A DNA stretch of 64,000 bases, taken from Lysinibacillus fusiformis. Its GTDB lineage: Bacteria > Bacillota > Bacilli > Bacillales_A > Planococcaceae. Made by a program: the position numbers and the translations under genes. The stretch is from NCBI RefSeq assembly GCF_007362955.1, contig NZ_CP041696.1, positions 2,170,001 to 2,234,000 on the forward strand, given 5' to 3'. Under the pieces are notes generated by a model, which was not told where the DNA came from, did no database searches, and saw only the letters and a list, made by a program, of their open reading frames with translations. Shown here one piece after another: positions 25,157 to 33,319 of the stretch. Numbering within the stretch: position 1 is the stretch's first letter; each line of letters starts with the position of its first letter.

Positions 25157-25798
25157 TTATTCTTGAACTTTATCAAATAGATCCAAAAATACCTTTTTCA
25201 ATTCTTCATTTACAATTGCCATGCCAATTCCTTCAAACATCAAACGAATATGTTCAATTTTTTGCATGAATTCTTCCCGACTCACACGAAATATTTCTGG
25301 ATTCATCCAAATATCAAAAAGCATCGTGAAGGTTTCGGCAGCCTGTTTTGGATAAGCAGCTTGTATTGAACCATCTTGATTACCTTCTTCAATAATTTTT
25401 TGAATACCAGGGGCAACAACTTGAAGTCCTTCTGTAATACGACTATAAACAAACTCAGCAGAATCCATTTTTAAAGGTAAAGTAGATAGGTTTTCTTCTT
25501 TTAAACTTTGCAAAATTGAAAAGGAAATGCCTTGTCTTAAACGATCTAAAGCATTTAAATTCTCTAAATCAGGAATTTCATTAAAATAATTTTGTTCTAT
25601 TAGCATTTCTTTCGTGATGGCATTAACAATATCTGCACGTGTTTTGAAATGATGATAGAAAGCACCACGGGTAATGTCCCCAACATCATCTACAATTTCT
25701 TGTATTGTTACATTGTCCCAACCATGCAAGGTGAACAATTTAATGGCAGACTCAATTATTCTCTTTTTAGTAATTTCCGGATATTTATTTCTGGCCAT
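25157..25798 (-). CDS. TetR family repressor of the hydrolase and itself
   Basis: 213 residues. Helix-turn-helix at about residues 10-55 (ITKKRIIESAIKLFTLHGWDNVTIQEIVDDVGDITRGAFYHHFKTRADIV), followed by a helical ligand domain. It lies upstream of the hydrolase on the same strand, and three copies of one palindrome flank the two genes, one of them 15 bp before this start. Autoregulation plus hydrolase control is the simple reading. The ligand is unknown, but a lipid or fatty-acid signal would suit a lipase target. Confidence 0.9.
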   Translation of the reverse strand: MARNKYPEITKKRIIESAIKLFTLHGWDNVTIQEIVDDVGDITRGAFYHHFKTRADIVNAITKEMLIEQNYFNEIPDLENLNALDRLRQGISFSILQSLKEENLSTLPLKMDSAEFVYSRITEGLQVVAPGIQKIIEEGNQDGSIQAAYPKQAAETFTMLFDIWMNPEIFRVSREEFMQKIEHIRLMFEGIGMAIVNEELKKVFLDLFDKVQE

Positions 25799-25812
25799 AC
25801 TACAGCTCCTTA

Positions 25813-25834
25813 TACATACATTCGAATGTATGTA
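25813..25834. promoter_or_regulatory. TetR operator O3 at the tetR promoter
   Basis: A perfect 22-base palindrome with arms TACATACATTC and GAATGTATGTA, 15 bp upstream of the regulator start. Confidence 0.75.
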
Positions 25835-26004
25835 ATATGATAGTTGAAACCATTTTATCTGTCAAACAACATATTACTTTATTATTTTTCAACTACCATA
25901 GGAAGACTAAACGGTAAAAGCGCTAGAAAAAGATTGTTACTAATTTAAAGTTATTGCATTATTAGCTATAATAGTTGTTACATCACATGGGGAGGAGAAT
26001 ATAC

Positions 26005-26607
26005 ATGAATAAGGTAGATGAAACACGCGATCTTATTATTCAAACTTCCTTAGCTTTATTTAATAAAAAGGGTTATAGTCAAACTTCTATCCAAGATATT
26101 ATGACTGCAACGGGACTTCCTAAAGGTGCTATATATAGAAGATTTGAGAACAAGAACGATATTGCAATTGCTTCATTCGAATATGCGGGCAGTATTATTT
26201 GGCAGTATTATTTTGAGGCAACGAAATTTCTGATTACTGCGACCGATAAATTAATAGCAATGTTTCATATCTACCAAGATGCTGTTAATAACCCACCAAT
26301 TGAAGGCGGCTGCCCCTTACTAAATACAGCTATCGAATCAGATTTTGGTTTTCCAGAGCTTCGTGAGAAAGCTTCAGAGGCCTACAATCGAACTGTGTTT
26401 TTTATACAAGGCATAATTGATGAAGGAATTCAGACTAAGGAATTTAGGCAAGAGATGGATTCGTATTCTTTAGCATCCTTTTTATTTTCTACTATAGAAG
26501 GTGCAGTGATGGCAAGCCGTCTATCTTTAAAAAATGAACATATGGACCATAGTGTTGAACAAGTAAAAATACTTTTACAGCATTATACAGAAAAGAACCA
26601 GAGTTAA
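26005..26607 (+). CDS. TetR family repressor, LmrA/YxaF-like
   Basis: 200 residues. Helix-turn-helix TRDLIIQTSLALFNKKGYSQTSIQDIMTATGLPKGAIYRRFENKNDIA at about residues 5-52. The ligand domain carries IEGGCPLLNTAIESDFGFPELREKA, characteristic of the LmrA/YxaF branch. ATG 26005 is chosen for GGGGAGGAG upstream. It lies just before the DJ-1 gene, whose promoter region has a GACC...GGTC palindrome resembling LmrA/YxaF-type operators, so it probably represses that gene. Confidence 0.9.
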   Translation: MNKVDETRDLIIQTSLALFNKKGYSQTSIQDIMTATGLPKGAIYRRFENKNDIAIASFEYAGSIIWQYYFEATKFLITATDKLIAMFHIYQDAVNNPPIEGGCPLLNTAIESDFGFPELREKASEAYNRTVFFIQGIIDEGIQTKEFRQEMDSYSLASFLFSTIEGAVMASRLSLKNEHMDHSVEQVKILLQHYTEKNQS

Positions 26608-26628
26608 ACCTTAACCTAGGTTCTTTTT
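26592..26628 (+). terminator. Terminator overlapping the tetR stop
   Basis: AAAGAACC pairs with GGTTCTTTTTT across the end of the gene. Confidence 0.6.
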
Positions 26629-26689
26629 TGTATTATATTAATTTTCGCTATAGGAATATGTTGGATTATTATATATAATACAAATTAAG

Positions 26690-26706
26690 GACCGGACCGT
26701 CCGGTC
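26690..26706 (+). promoter_or_regulatory. TetR (LmrA/YxaF-type) operator before the DJ-1 gene
   Basis: GACCGGAC and GTCCGGTC are perfect arms around one C. A TATAAT -10 box (26674-26679) lies 10 bp upstream, so bound repressor would cover the start site. Confidence 0.7.
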
Positions 26707-26771
26707 TGATTCTCTATAAAGAGTGAAGCTTTCGTTCTTTATAAATTATAATGTCAAAAGGAGAGTTTACT

Positions 26772-27428
26772 ATGAAAGTCGCAATTATGCTTTACGATGG
26801 GATTACAGCGTTAGATGCAATTGGACCGTATGAAGTATTCGCAACAGTAGAGGGCATGCAAGTGGAGTTTGTCGCTAAAAATAAGGGTTTAATAAAATTA
26901 GATTCTAAAATGGGCTATTTACATGCAGATTTAAGTTTTTCTGAAGTACCATCTGCCGATATTCTTGTCGTTCCAGGTTGTCGTCCTCCTAATTTTAAAT
27001 CTCCAATGAATGACGAAGACACATTGCATTGGATTCAACAAATTCACGAAACGACTAAGTGGACCACTTCCGTGTGCAATGGTTCTCTAATCCTTAGTAC
27101 AGCAGGTTTGCTGAATGGAGCAGAGGCTACTAGTCATTGGGGTTCCTTCGACCTGCTACGCTCTCTTGGTACCATTCCAACTGAAGAAAGGGTAGTTCGC
27201 CAAGGTAAAATTGTTACGGCGGCTGGTGTCTCGGCTGGTATTGACATGGCTCTTCAGCTAGTAGCGTGGGAATGGGGAGAGGATATCAGCAAATCAGTCC
27301 AACTGCTGTTAGAATACGATCCTATGCCTCCATTTGATGCTGGTTCACCAAAGAAAGCACCTGCTCCAATGGTAGAACAATTAAAAATGATGCTTCAAGA
27401 GCTTGCCAAACAAGAACCTAAGATTTAA
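26772..27428 (+). CDS. DJ-1/PfpI family protein
   Basis: 218 residues with a class-I glutamine-amidotransferase-like fold. MKVAIMLYDGITALDAIGPYEVFA is the typical start. The nucleophile elbow WTTSVCNGSLILSTAGLLNGAEATSHW holds the conserved Cys in xVCxGS, with His downstream. Family members are isocyanide hydratases, glyoxalases or chaperone-like stress proteins; the DxxGP-E motif and TSHW favour the isonitrile-hydratase-like group. ATG 26772 is chosen for the AAAGGAGAG site. Probably TetR-repressed. Confidence 0.87.
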   Translation: MKVAIMLYDGITALDAIGPYEVFATVEGMQVEFVAKNKGLIKLDSKMGYLHADLSFSEVPSADILVVPGCRPPNFKSPMNDEDTLHWIQQIHETTKWTTSVCNGSLILSTAGLLNGAEATSHWGSFDLLRSLGTIPTEERVVRQGKIVTAAGVSAGIDMALQLVAWEWGEDISKSVQLLLEYDPMPPFDAGSPKKAPAPMVEQLKMMLQELAKQEPKI

Positions 27429-27443
27429 CACATAAGATGAGAT

Positions 27444-27475
27444 AAAGGAGGCGATTTAGTTAGCGTCTCTTTTTC
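27444..27475 (+). terminator. Terminator after the DJ-1 gene
   Basis: AAAGGAGGCG pairs with CGTCTCTTTTT, allowing G-U pairs. Confidence 0.6.
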
Positions 27476-27636
27476 TATTTTAACTTTCTGATAGGTCATA
27501 ATGGAGTGTGTGAATACTATAACTATTACAAAGAACATAATATCCAGATTATCGGTAGTGAGTGAAATTTAGGTGAAAGGATAGTCATAGAAATCCGAAA
27601 TACTTAATAGCTTTATAAAAGTATTGCTAAGGAGAG

Positions 27637-28818
27637 ATGAGATTGAGACATTTTACAATATTTGCTTCCAAGAACGACATTGATGATATTGAAAATAAAA
27701 TATCAGACGTTTTTGCTAAAGGCTTCGAAATTAAGAGAGATGAAAATGCATATTTTATCAAAACTAAAAAGCTGTTTAAAAAACATAACTTTACGATAAG
27801 TGTCATTTCTGAAGATACGGATCCGGACTACTTCAATAAAAACATACCTGGAATGATGGGATATTATAATGACTTACCTTTTGAAGATGAAAATCTCAAA
27901 GGGCTGGTTTTAACACAAATATCTGTTTTAAATACGGTGGTTGCTATCGAATTGGAGAAAGATATGAATGAGGAACAGATGCAGTTATTTACGAGACTGC
28001 TATCGCAAATAGGAGGGATCGGCTTTTTACCGAATGGTACTTTACTAGATCAAGAAGGGCTCGTTATTGTATATCCGAATGGGGAATCGGGAACTTCTAA
28101 CTTCAGACCACATAGTTGTACATGCAAGGTAATAGGGCAGGAAGTTACATCTGAGGAGGGTGAACTAAGAAAGAACAAGACAGTGGCCTATTTAAACGAA
28201 AATGCCATTCCCTTTATTCATTCGCTACCTCAGCTCCCACCTGTAGAGCAATGTCAGTTTAAGGCGCAGGAAGACATAGCCAGAAGAGCTATCGCCTTGT
28301 TAATGGTCATTCAACATGCATGTGATGTGGCGCAAGGTGAAAACATTCAAGAATCTAAAGACTTTTTCATTAATATGTTGCAGAAATATGGAGTGGAAGA
28401 ATACTTAACGGATAATGAAAGAGACTTTTTACAAGCTGAAGAACCAAGTAGACAACAAGCGGTTACTATTTCTTGGCAATATGAATCTTACTGGGTACTT
28501 ATTTGGGCTCTCGGTCTTGTAAATACGTTAGATTTCCCGGATGATGTATGCGACTGTGATTATGCAATTAAAATTGTTGCTAACAACGAAACATTTGAAC
28601 AGTTTTACCTCAATACTACGATGCGAAGCCACGAAGAAATCCTAGACGAGGCAGACAAAATGTATAGACTGCACTGGGCATGCGTAAATGGTCGAATACA
28701 AGGGCAAGAAGCTCCTGCTGATATGAATGAAAATATTGTCATGGAAAGGCGCAGGGGATTATTCTGGTTGATGGGGAATCGTGATGAAGAATGGGATAAT
28801 ATCTCGATGGATACTTAG
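27637..28818 (+). CDS. DUF4272 domain protein
   Basis: 393 residues, no signal peptide or membrane helix. The C-terminal half (about 205-390) has the DUF4272 marks: ARRAIALLMVIQHACDV, YESYWVLIWALGLVNTLDFPDDVCD and RSHEEILDEADKMYRLHWAC. The N-terminal half is a separate alpha/beta region I do not recognise. DUF4272 proteins occur beside polymorphic-toxin or housekeeping loci and have no proven activity. AAGGAG precedes ATG 27637; a terminator follows. Confidence 0.75.
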   Translation: MRLRHFTIFASKNDIDDIENKISDVFAKGFEIKRDENAYFIKTKKLFKKHNFTISVISEDTDPDYFNKNIPGMMGYYNDLPFEDENLKGLVLTQISVLNTVVAIELEKDMNEEQMQLFTRLLSQIGGIGFLPNGTLLDQEGLVIVYPNGESGTSNFRPHSCTCKVIGQEVTSEEGELRKNKTVAYLNENAIPFIHSLPQLPPVEQCQFKAQEDIARRAIALLMVIQHACDVAQGENIQESKDFFINMLQKYGVEEYLTDNERDFLQAEEPSRQQAVTISWQYESYWVLIWALGLVNTLDFPDDVCDCDYAIKIVANNETFEQFYLNTTMRSHEEILDEADKMYRLHWACVNGRIQGQEAPADMNENIVMERRRGLFWLMGNRDEEWDNISMDT

Positions 28819-28853
28819 AAATGAAAACGAGCAATTTTTATAATTTAAAGTCA

Positions 28854-28886
28854 GGCTAAGGATTTAATCCTTAGCCTTCTTTTTTC
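28854..28886 (+). terminator. Strong intrinsic terminator
   Basis: GGCTAAGGAT pairs perfectly with ATCCTTAGCC around TTA and is followed by a U-rich run. Confidence 0.85.
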
Positions 28887-28897
28887 AATAGATAGAC

Positions 28898-28939
28898 GGA
28901 TAGAATAGTCGAACTGATGGATAGAATAGCGAAACTAAC
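28898..28939. repeat. Two tandem 21-bp repeats
   Basis: GGATAGAATAGTCGAACTGAT is followed directly by GGATAGAATAGCGAAACTAAC; a third degenerate unit follows. It lies downstream of the esterase-like gene. Confidence 0.5.
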
Positions 28940-28960
28940 CGATACTATTCTCAAATCCTT

Positions 28961-30403
28961 CTATTTTACATAATTCGGCGTACTTACCTTGTAAATCAGA
29001 AGAAGTCCATCATATTGATCGCGTGGCACAAGACTTTCCTGCATAATTCCCCAACTATATAAAAAACGTGGTTCAAACATCCACGAATTTCCTCGTTCAT
29101 TTTGACGGTTTCGTAAGTCTATAAAGGTGTAAGGTTTATTTGTTGATGAAAGAATATCTTCAACTGATCCTTTTGCTGGCGGCAAGACTTTCATAGGTTC
29201 ACGCATATTGTTTGCCGTTTCTCCACCAGCCATATAAAGACCAAGCACATAGCTATATTTCTTGTAGATATCAGGTAGGCGTTCACCCATTAATTTTACC
29301 GGATAAGGAGAACCCATAACTTCGGATTGGGCTTTACGAATATGGTCATTATGAGCCCAAACAATAAATTTTTCTGTCGGGTAAATTTCTGTGGATAACC
29401 AAAGCAAGTTTTCTAGCATTGCTTGATCTCGCCATTCCATCGTTTTCAAAAATGACGCAGGGTTATTTTGCTCGATTTCGATATTTGATTGAATAGTTAG
29501 CTCTACATATTCGCCCGCTAAACGGATTCGATCAGCTAAAGTTCTCTCCATAAGTTTTACAATATGAGGTTCATTCGGATAAGCTAATTTTAATTCTGCT
29601 TCCTTGAGCTTCACTTGTGATTTTACCTGCGTATATACATCGGTGATACTTGGCTTTGCCTTTCTATAACCTTGTAAATCCTTGCTAGAGCTCCATTCAG
29701 CTAACTGCTCTTCTACGTCACTGAACTGTTTAGCTAACTCACTATTTTTTAACCAGTCACCGTTTGTGAATGGACCTTGTTGCTGAATATCAAATCCTGC
29801 TAGAGCTAATGGCTGATCAGTCTGCTGAGTTGTCTTAGCATATTCAAACAATGGTAGTGTTTCCTTTGTCCACCAAACGCCAAAAATAGCATCCTTCATC
29901 GTTTGCTGTGCGGCTTGCTTGTCAATCTGTCCTTGGGCATTCATTACATTACCCATACCACTTTCAAATGCAAGAACGTTGTAACCCCTTTCTTGATGTA
30001 AAAATTGGATGATGCGCGTTTTGGCAAGGTTAAATTCAGCCACTCCATGCGAGCTCTCACCTAAAAAGACAATGCGTTTATCATGTAATAATGGCTTTAA
30101 CATATCTAAATCATCAAAGTGACTAGAAGGAATCTGTTGTTTTTCTAGTTTTTCAGGTTGAATGGACATTAAACTATAGGCGTGGTCATTCACCCAACTT
30201 TTCCAGTCTTGTAGTGTTTCATTTGATGTACGAGCTTGCTTAACATCTAAATACTTATTTTCCACTGTCGTTTGCTCTGTAATAGCAGGGACAGCTGCTG
30301 AAGCGTTGGCTACATTGCTGAAGCTTAGTAAACTAGTAAAGGCTATACTTAATGAAAGCAACACCATTTGTTTTTTCCTTTTTTGCTTATACGACTTAAT
30401 CAA
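28961..30403 (-). CDS. Secreted erythromycin-esterase family protein
   Basis: 480 residues. A basic N-terminus (KSYKQKRKKQ) and a hydrophobic core ending near ASA form a Sec signal peptide, so the enzyme is exported. The catalytic motif VFLGESSHGVAEF holds the Glu and His of Ere-type hydrolases; FIVWAHNDHIRK and DLRN are further conserved sites. The family includes macrolide esterases EreA/EreB, but most chromosomal members are uncharacterised. TTG start at 30403 after AGAGGGG; an ATG 36 nt downstream is possible but would lose the charged N-region. A lipoprotein paralogue is encoded at 46804. Confidence 0.85.
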   Translation of the reverse strand: MIKSYKQKRKKQMVLLSLSIAFTSLLSFSNVANASAAVPAITEQTTVENKYLDVKQARTSNETLQDWKSWVNDHAYSLMSIQPEKLEKQQIPSSHFDDLDMLKPLLHDKRIVFLGESSHGVAEFNLAKTRIIQFLHQERGYNVLAFESGMGNVMNAQGQIDKQAAQQTMKDAIFGVWWTKETLPLFEYAKTTQQTDQPLALAGFDIQQQGPFTNGDWLKNSELAKQFSDVEEQLAEWSSSKDLQGYRKAKPSITDVYTQVKSQVKLKEAELKLAYPNEPHIVKLMERTLADRIRLAGEYVELTIQSNIEIEQNNPASFLKTMEWRDQAMLENLLWLSTEIYPTEKFIVWAHNDHIRKAQSEVMGSPYPVKLMGERLPDIYKKYSYVLGLYMAGGETANNMREPMKVLPPAKGSVEDILSSTNKPYTFIDLRNRQNERGNSWMFEPRFLYSWGIMQESLVPRDQYDGLLLIYKVSTPNYVK

Positions 30404-30517
30404 AATTCATCGGCCCCTCTCTTGATGAGTCCAATTATAATGAATGGAGTTTAAAACCTTGGTAGAACTTGTTTAAATTTAGTTTAAATTCCTGATATTT
30501 CTTAATAGAGCGGACAA

Positions 30518-30575
30518 AAAAACACCTTTAGATGGGTACATGAAAAATTAGTACACATTTTAGAAGGTGTGTTTG
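30518..30575 (-). terminator. Hairpin between YvyF-like gene and esterase-like gene
   Basis: ACACCTT pairs with AAGGTGT around an inner GTAC repeat. It lies just after the stop of the minus-strand YvyF-like gene. Confidence 0.5.
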
Positions 30576-30581
30576 TTCGTC

Positions 30582-30935
30582 TTACTTGTAATGGTATGTG
30601 CCTGCTCGTGGATTTTTACGTTGAATTTGATTAAACCATGCTTGATCTTTTTTCTCTTGATTTAAAGTACTAACGATGGATGATGAACAACTAACACAGA
30701 TTTTTGCTTGTGTTATTTTCCCACATCGCTCACATGGTGCGCCGAGATTGGGGAATATTGAATTTTTTAACTTACCTGCTTTTACCCATTTATAAATCAA
30801 ATCAGATGAAACGCCTGTTAATGCAACGACTTCATCATTTGATAAAATGCGATTATTTTTTCGTAGTAAAAAATGATGTAATTCGGAAAAAATATCTTCT
30901 TCTCTCGCATCTATTTTTTTGCCAAACAGCTGCAT
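30582..30935 (-). CDS. Small zinc-ribbon protein, YvyF (TIGR03826)-like
   Basis: 117 residues. The central part reads LSNDEVVALTGVSSDLIYKWVKAGKL, a small helix-turn-helix-like segment. FPNLGAPCERCGKITQAKICVSC follows, with CxxC...CxxC expected to bind zinc. This matches the C-terminal two thirds of the flagellar-operon protein YvyF but lacks its N-terminal zinc knuckle, so it is probably a paralogue. It has a GGAGGAG site and starts 22 bp after the DUF2225 gene, forming an operon. Function unknown. Confidence 0.6.
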   Translation of the reverse strand: MQLFGKKIDAREEDIFSELHHFLLRKNNRILSNDEVVALTGVSSDLIYKWVKAGKLKNSIFPNLGAPCERCGKITQAKICVSCSSSIVSTLNQEKKDQAWFNQIQRKNPRAGTYHYK

Positions 30936-30957
30936 GTTACTTCACTCCTCCATTACT

Positions 30958-31662
30958 TCATTTGAGGATTTCTCCTATACTTTCATTTGCGTTGATGGTG
31001 TGCTCGTCATATTTATAACTTTCCCAGCGATTACGGGCTAGCTTTCGATATTTGTTTGATACACTACGGTCAGAAATTAAGCGAGAGAACCCTTTTTTTG
31101 CTTCTGCCATATCACCGAGTCGTAGGCTCAGTTCTGCATGTAAGAATTGAATACGTTCTTCGCCCTCTTGGTTGGAAGCAAAGGACTTACTATAAAAGTC
31201 TCTAGCTGCAAAGAGATAGCGCATTTCAGACTCATGTCCATTTTTTAATCGGTAAAGCCATGCTATTTTTAGCGCGAAATTTGCCATTAAAAGGGGCTCT
31301 TCCATCGATGCCCTCGATACGAGGTATGCTAATTTGTAGCTGACAATCGCGTCATCAATTGTACGTTCCTGACAAATGTTCATCGGTTTTTGCAGCTCTT
31401 TAATGTACAATTCATCGATTAACAACATGAACGGACCGTAAGTTCTCGTCATAGATTTGTGGTAGGCATATCCACAATGTGGACAAACCGCTACTTCATA
31501 AAACAGCGGATTCAAACCTTCATAAATGGGCATGAAGTCTGTTTGTTCCTCAAGTACTTTATAGCGATTTGGACGTACCTTATATGTAGTAAAATGTTTT
31601 TTGCAAAATTTGCAATCTACATTACTTTCATAGTAGTAAATGTTAAAAGCCATATGATTCAA
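30958..31662 (-). CDS. DUF2225 family protein
   Basis: 234 residues. Paired Cys motifs at the start (VDCKFCKKHF and VAVCPHCGYAYHKS) suggest a zinc-binding head. The rest is helical, TPR-like, ending in KYRKLARNRWESYKYD. This is the standard DUF2225 layout in Bacillales. AAAGGAG precedes ATG 31662. Operon with the YvyF-like gene. No function is established. Confidence 0.8.
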   Translation of the reverse strand: MNHMAFNIYYYESNVDCKFCKKHFTTYKVRPNRYKVLEEQTDFMPIYEGLNPLFYEVAVCPHCGYAYHKSMTRTYGPFMLLIDELYIKELQKPMNICQERTIDDAIVSYKLAYLVSRASMEEPLLMANFALKIAWLYRLKNGHESEMRYLFAARDFYSKSFASNQEGEERIQFLHAELSLRLGDMAEAKKGFSRLISDRSVSNKYRKLARNRWESYKYDEHTINANESIGEILK

Positions 31663-32161
31663 CTCCTTTACGACAAATTTATTATTATTTCTTTTGTTCT
31701 ATTTATAAAATGCATATGCTCGTTCAATATATTTAATTAGCTAACTCTTATTTTAACAATTCTATGTTTATTGGTATACTCCTTTAGAATTATTTAAATT
31801 ATATTGGTTAATATCTATGTTGTTTTTATGTAAGTTAGAATTTTTCTGAAGTGTACTTGTAATAGCATTTATCGGTGGATTTGACATAAAGTTAAATTGT
31901 TTATGATAGTTTGTAAAATCGTACGTAATCATTTAGTCGGAAAGCATTTTTTTGCGCTTTGTAGCTAAATGTTTTCGAGTTCTATTATTGCTAGATGTAG
32001 GTTAAATTAACTATGTGTAGATTTTATGAAAAATTAAACTTATTTTTATACAAATTATTACTACTATTGCAGATTAGGCTAAAATTCACGAGTTGTTTTT
32101 CTACGTAATCTAAAAGTACAATATAGTAATAATTTCTATGACATGTGGAAGGGGGCTTATA
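31663..32161 (+). other. AT-rich intergenic region, no gene seen
   Basis: About 500 bp between divergent genes. No credible ORF, repeat or structured RNA was seen. It must contain the promoters for the DUF2225 and HAD genes. Confidence 0.5.
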
Positions 32162-32935
32162 ATGGATTGTAAAATTGTATTCTTTGATGTTGATGGAACG
32201 CTCATTAATTATGAGGATGGAAGTATTGTGAAAAGTACTATAAGCGCTTTAGAGATATTGAAGAGCAAAGGAATTCGATTAGTGGCCGCCACTGGTAGAC
32301 CACTATCTATGTGTCAGGAATTAATAGCTTTAGGTATAGATACCTTTATCACAGCAAATGGCGCGTATGTTAAACACCAAAATCAAGTAATTCATAAAAT
32401 GCCTCTTGCACAAAATATTGTGCAAACAGTAAAAGAGTATGCGGATGCGAATAATGAAAGTCTTACTTTTTTTACAGAACAATTATCGATGAACGGCGTA
32501 CATAATCCCGCAACTTTAAAAGCCATGAATGAAACTTTATCTTTATATGACTATCCAATGATCAATGAAGAGATTTTAAACCAAGAGGTCTACTTAATGT
32601 GTTTATATGTGGATGAACAAATGGAGAAAAAGTACACGATACAATTTCCAAATTTAAAATTTGAACGCTGGCATCCAAATATCGTGAATGTCTTGCAAGG
32701 GGATGTTTCAAAATCAATTGCTGTTAAAGCTGTGTTAAGGTACTTCCAGTTAGACGCTCATGAAGCTATTGCTTTTGGTGATGGAGACAATGACATTGAT
32801 ATGTTAGAGCAAGTTGGATATGGGATTGCGATGGCCAATGGCAGTAATGCATTAAAAAGTAGTGCTGACTTTGTAACGAAGAAATCAAGTGAGGAAGGAA
32901 TCGATTATGCACTGCGAAAACTGCAACTAATCTAA
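32162..32935 (+). CDS. HAD-superfamily phosphatase, Cof type
   Basis: 257 residues. Motif I FFDVDGTLI holds the Asp nucleophile, motif II is LVAATGR, and the end motif AIAFGDGDNDIDMLEQVGYGIAMANG is diagnostic for Cof-type IIB HADs, which dephosphorylate sugar phosphates or flavin precursors. ATG 32162 is chosen because AAGGGGG lies upstream. Monocistronic, followed by a hairpin. Confidence 0.9.
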   Translation: MDCKIVFFDVDGTLINYEDGSIVKSTISALEILKSKGIRLVAATGRPLSMCQELIALGIDTFITANGAYVKHQNQVIHKMPLAQNIVQTVKEYADANNESLTFFTEQLSMNGVHNPATLKAMNETLSLYDYPMINEEILNQEVYLMCLYVDEQMEKKYTIQFPNLKFERWHPNIVNVLQGDVSKSIAVKAVLRYFQLDAHEAIAFGDGDNDIDMLEQVGYGIAMANGSNALKSSADFVTKKSSEEGIDYALRKLQLI

Positions 32936-32943
32936 TTAACATG

Positions 32944-32972
32944 AACCGATATCCAGGATAGGTTTTATTTTT
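32944..32972 (+). terminator. Terminator after the HAD gene
   Basis: AACC-ATATCC pairs with GGATA-GGTT and is followed by TTATTTTT. Confidence 0.6.
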
Positions 32973-33054
32973 AAGCATAAAAACTAATGAAAATGCTTAT
33001 GTTGAGTTACTAAAAGCTAAGATTCATAAGAGAATTATGCTTTAGGTGGGATAG

Positions 33055-33212
33055 ATACATCACTTGCAATCTCTTATTGAACATTACGGATATTTTGGCA
33101 TCATGATAATCTTAATTGGTGGGATTGTGGGGCTGCCACTTCCAGATGAGATTTTTTAACATATGTAGGTATCGTTCCCATCGAGAAAGTCTTGCGCATA
33201 TTCCTGAAATAA
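33055..33212 (+). pseudogene. DedA family N-terminal relic
   Basis: Reads IHHLQSLIEHYGYFGIM, then ILIGGIVGLPLPDEIF, then a stop. Adding one base in the T-run at about 33152-33157 continues with LTYVGIVPIEKVLRIF. HYGYFG and GLPLPDEIFLTYVG are DedA (SNARE-associated membrane protein) marks. The first codon is ATA where ATG is expected, with AGGTGG upstream, and the rest of the ~200-residue protein is missing. Confidence 0.65.
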
Positions 33213-33255
33213 GAAGTACAATGAGATGAATGTCGTGTACGTGAATGTATAAAGC

Positions 33256-33298
33256 AGGTCTGTTCCGAGGTTACAATACGTGACCTTGGAACAGACCT
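33256..33298 (-). terminator. Terminator after the cyclase gene
   Basis: AGGTCTGTTCCGAGGT pairs with ACCTTGGAACAGACCT, a 16-bp stem, between convergent units. Confidence 0.7.
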
Positions 33299-33319
33299 CT
33301 TATTGTGATTTTCAAAGAA

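Noticed and set aside
30704-31018. Plus-strand ORF of 104 codons
   Set aside because: Antisense to the zinc-ribbon gene; composition and lack of a ribosome site mark it as a shadow.
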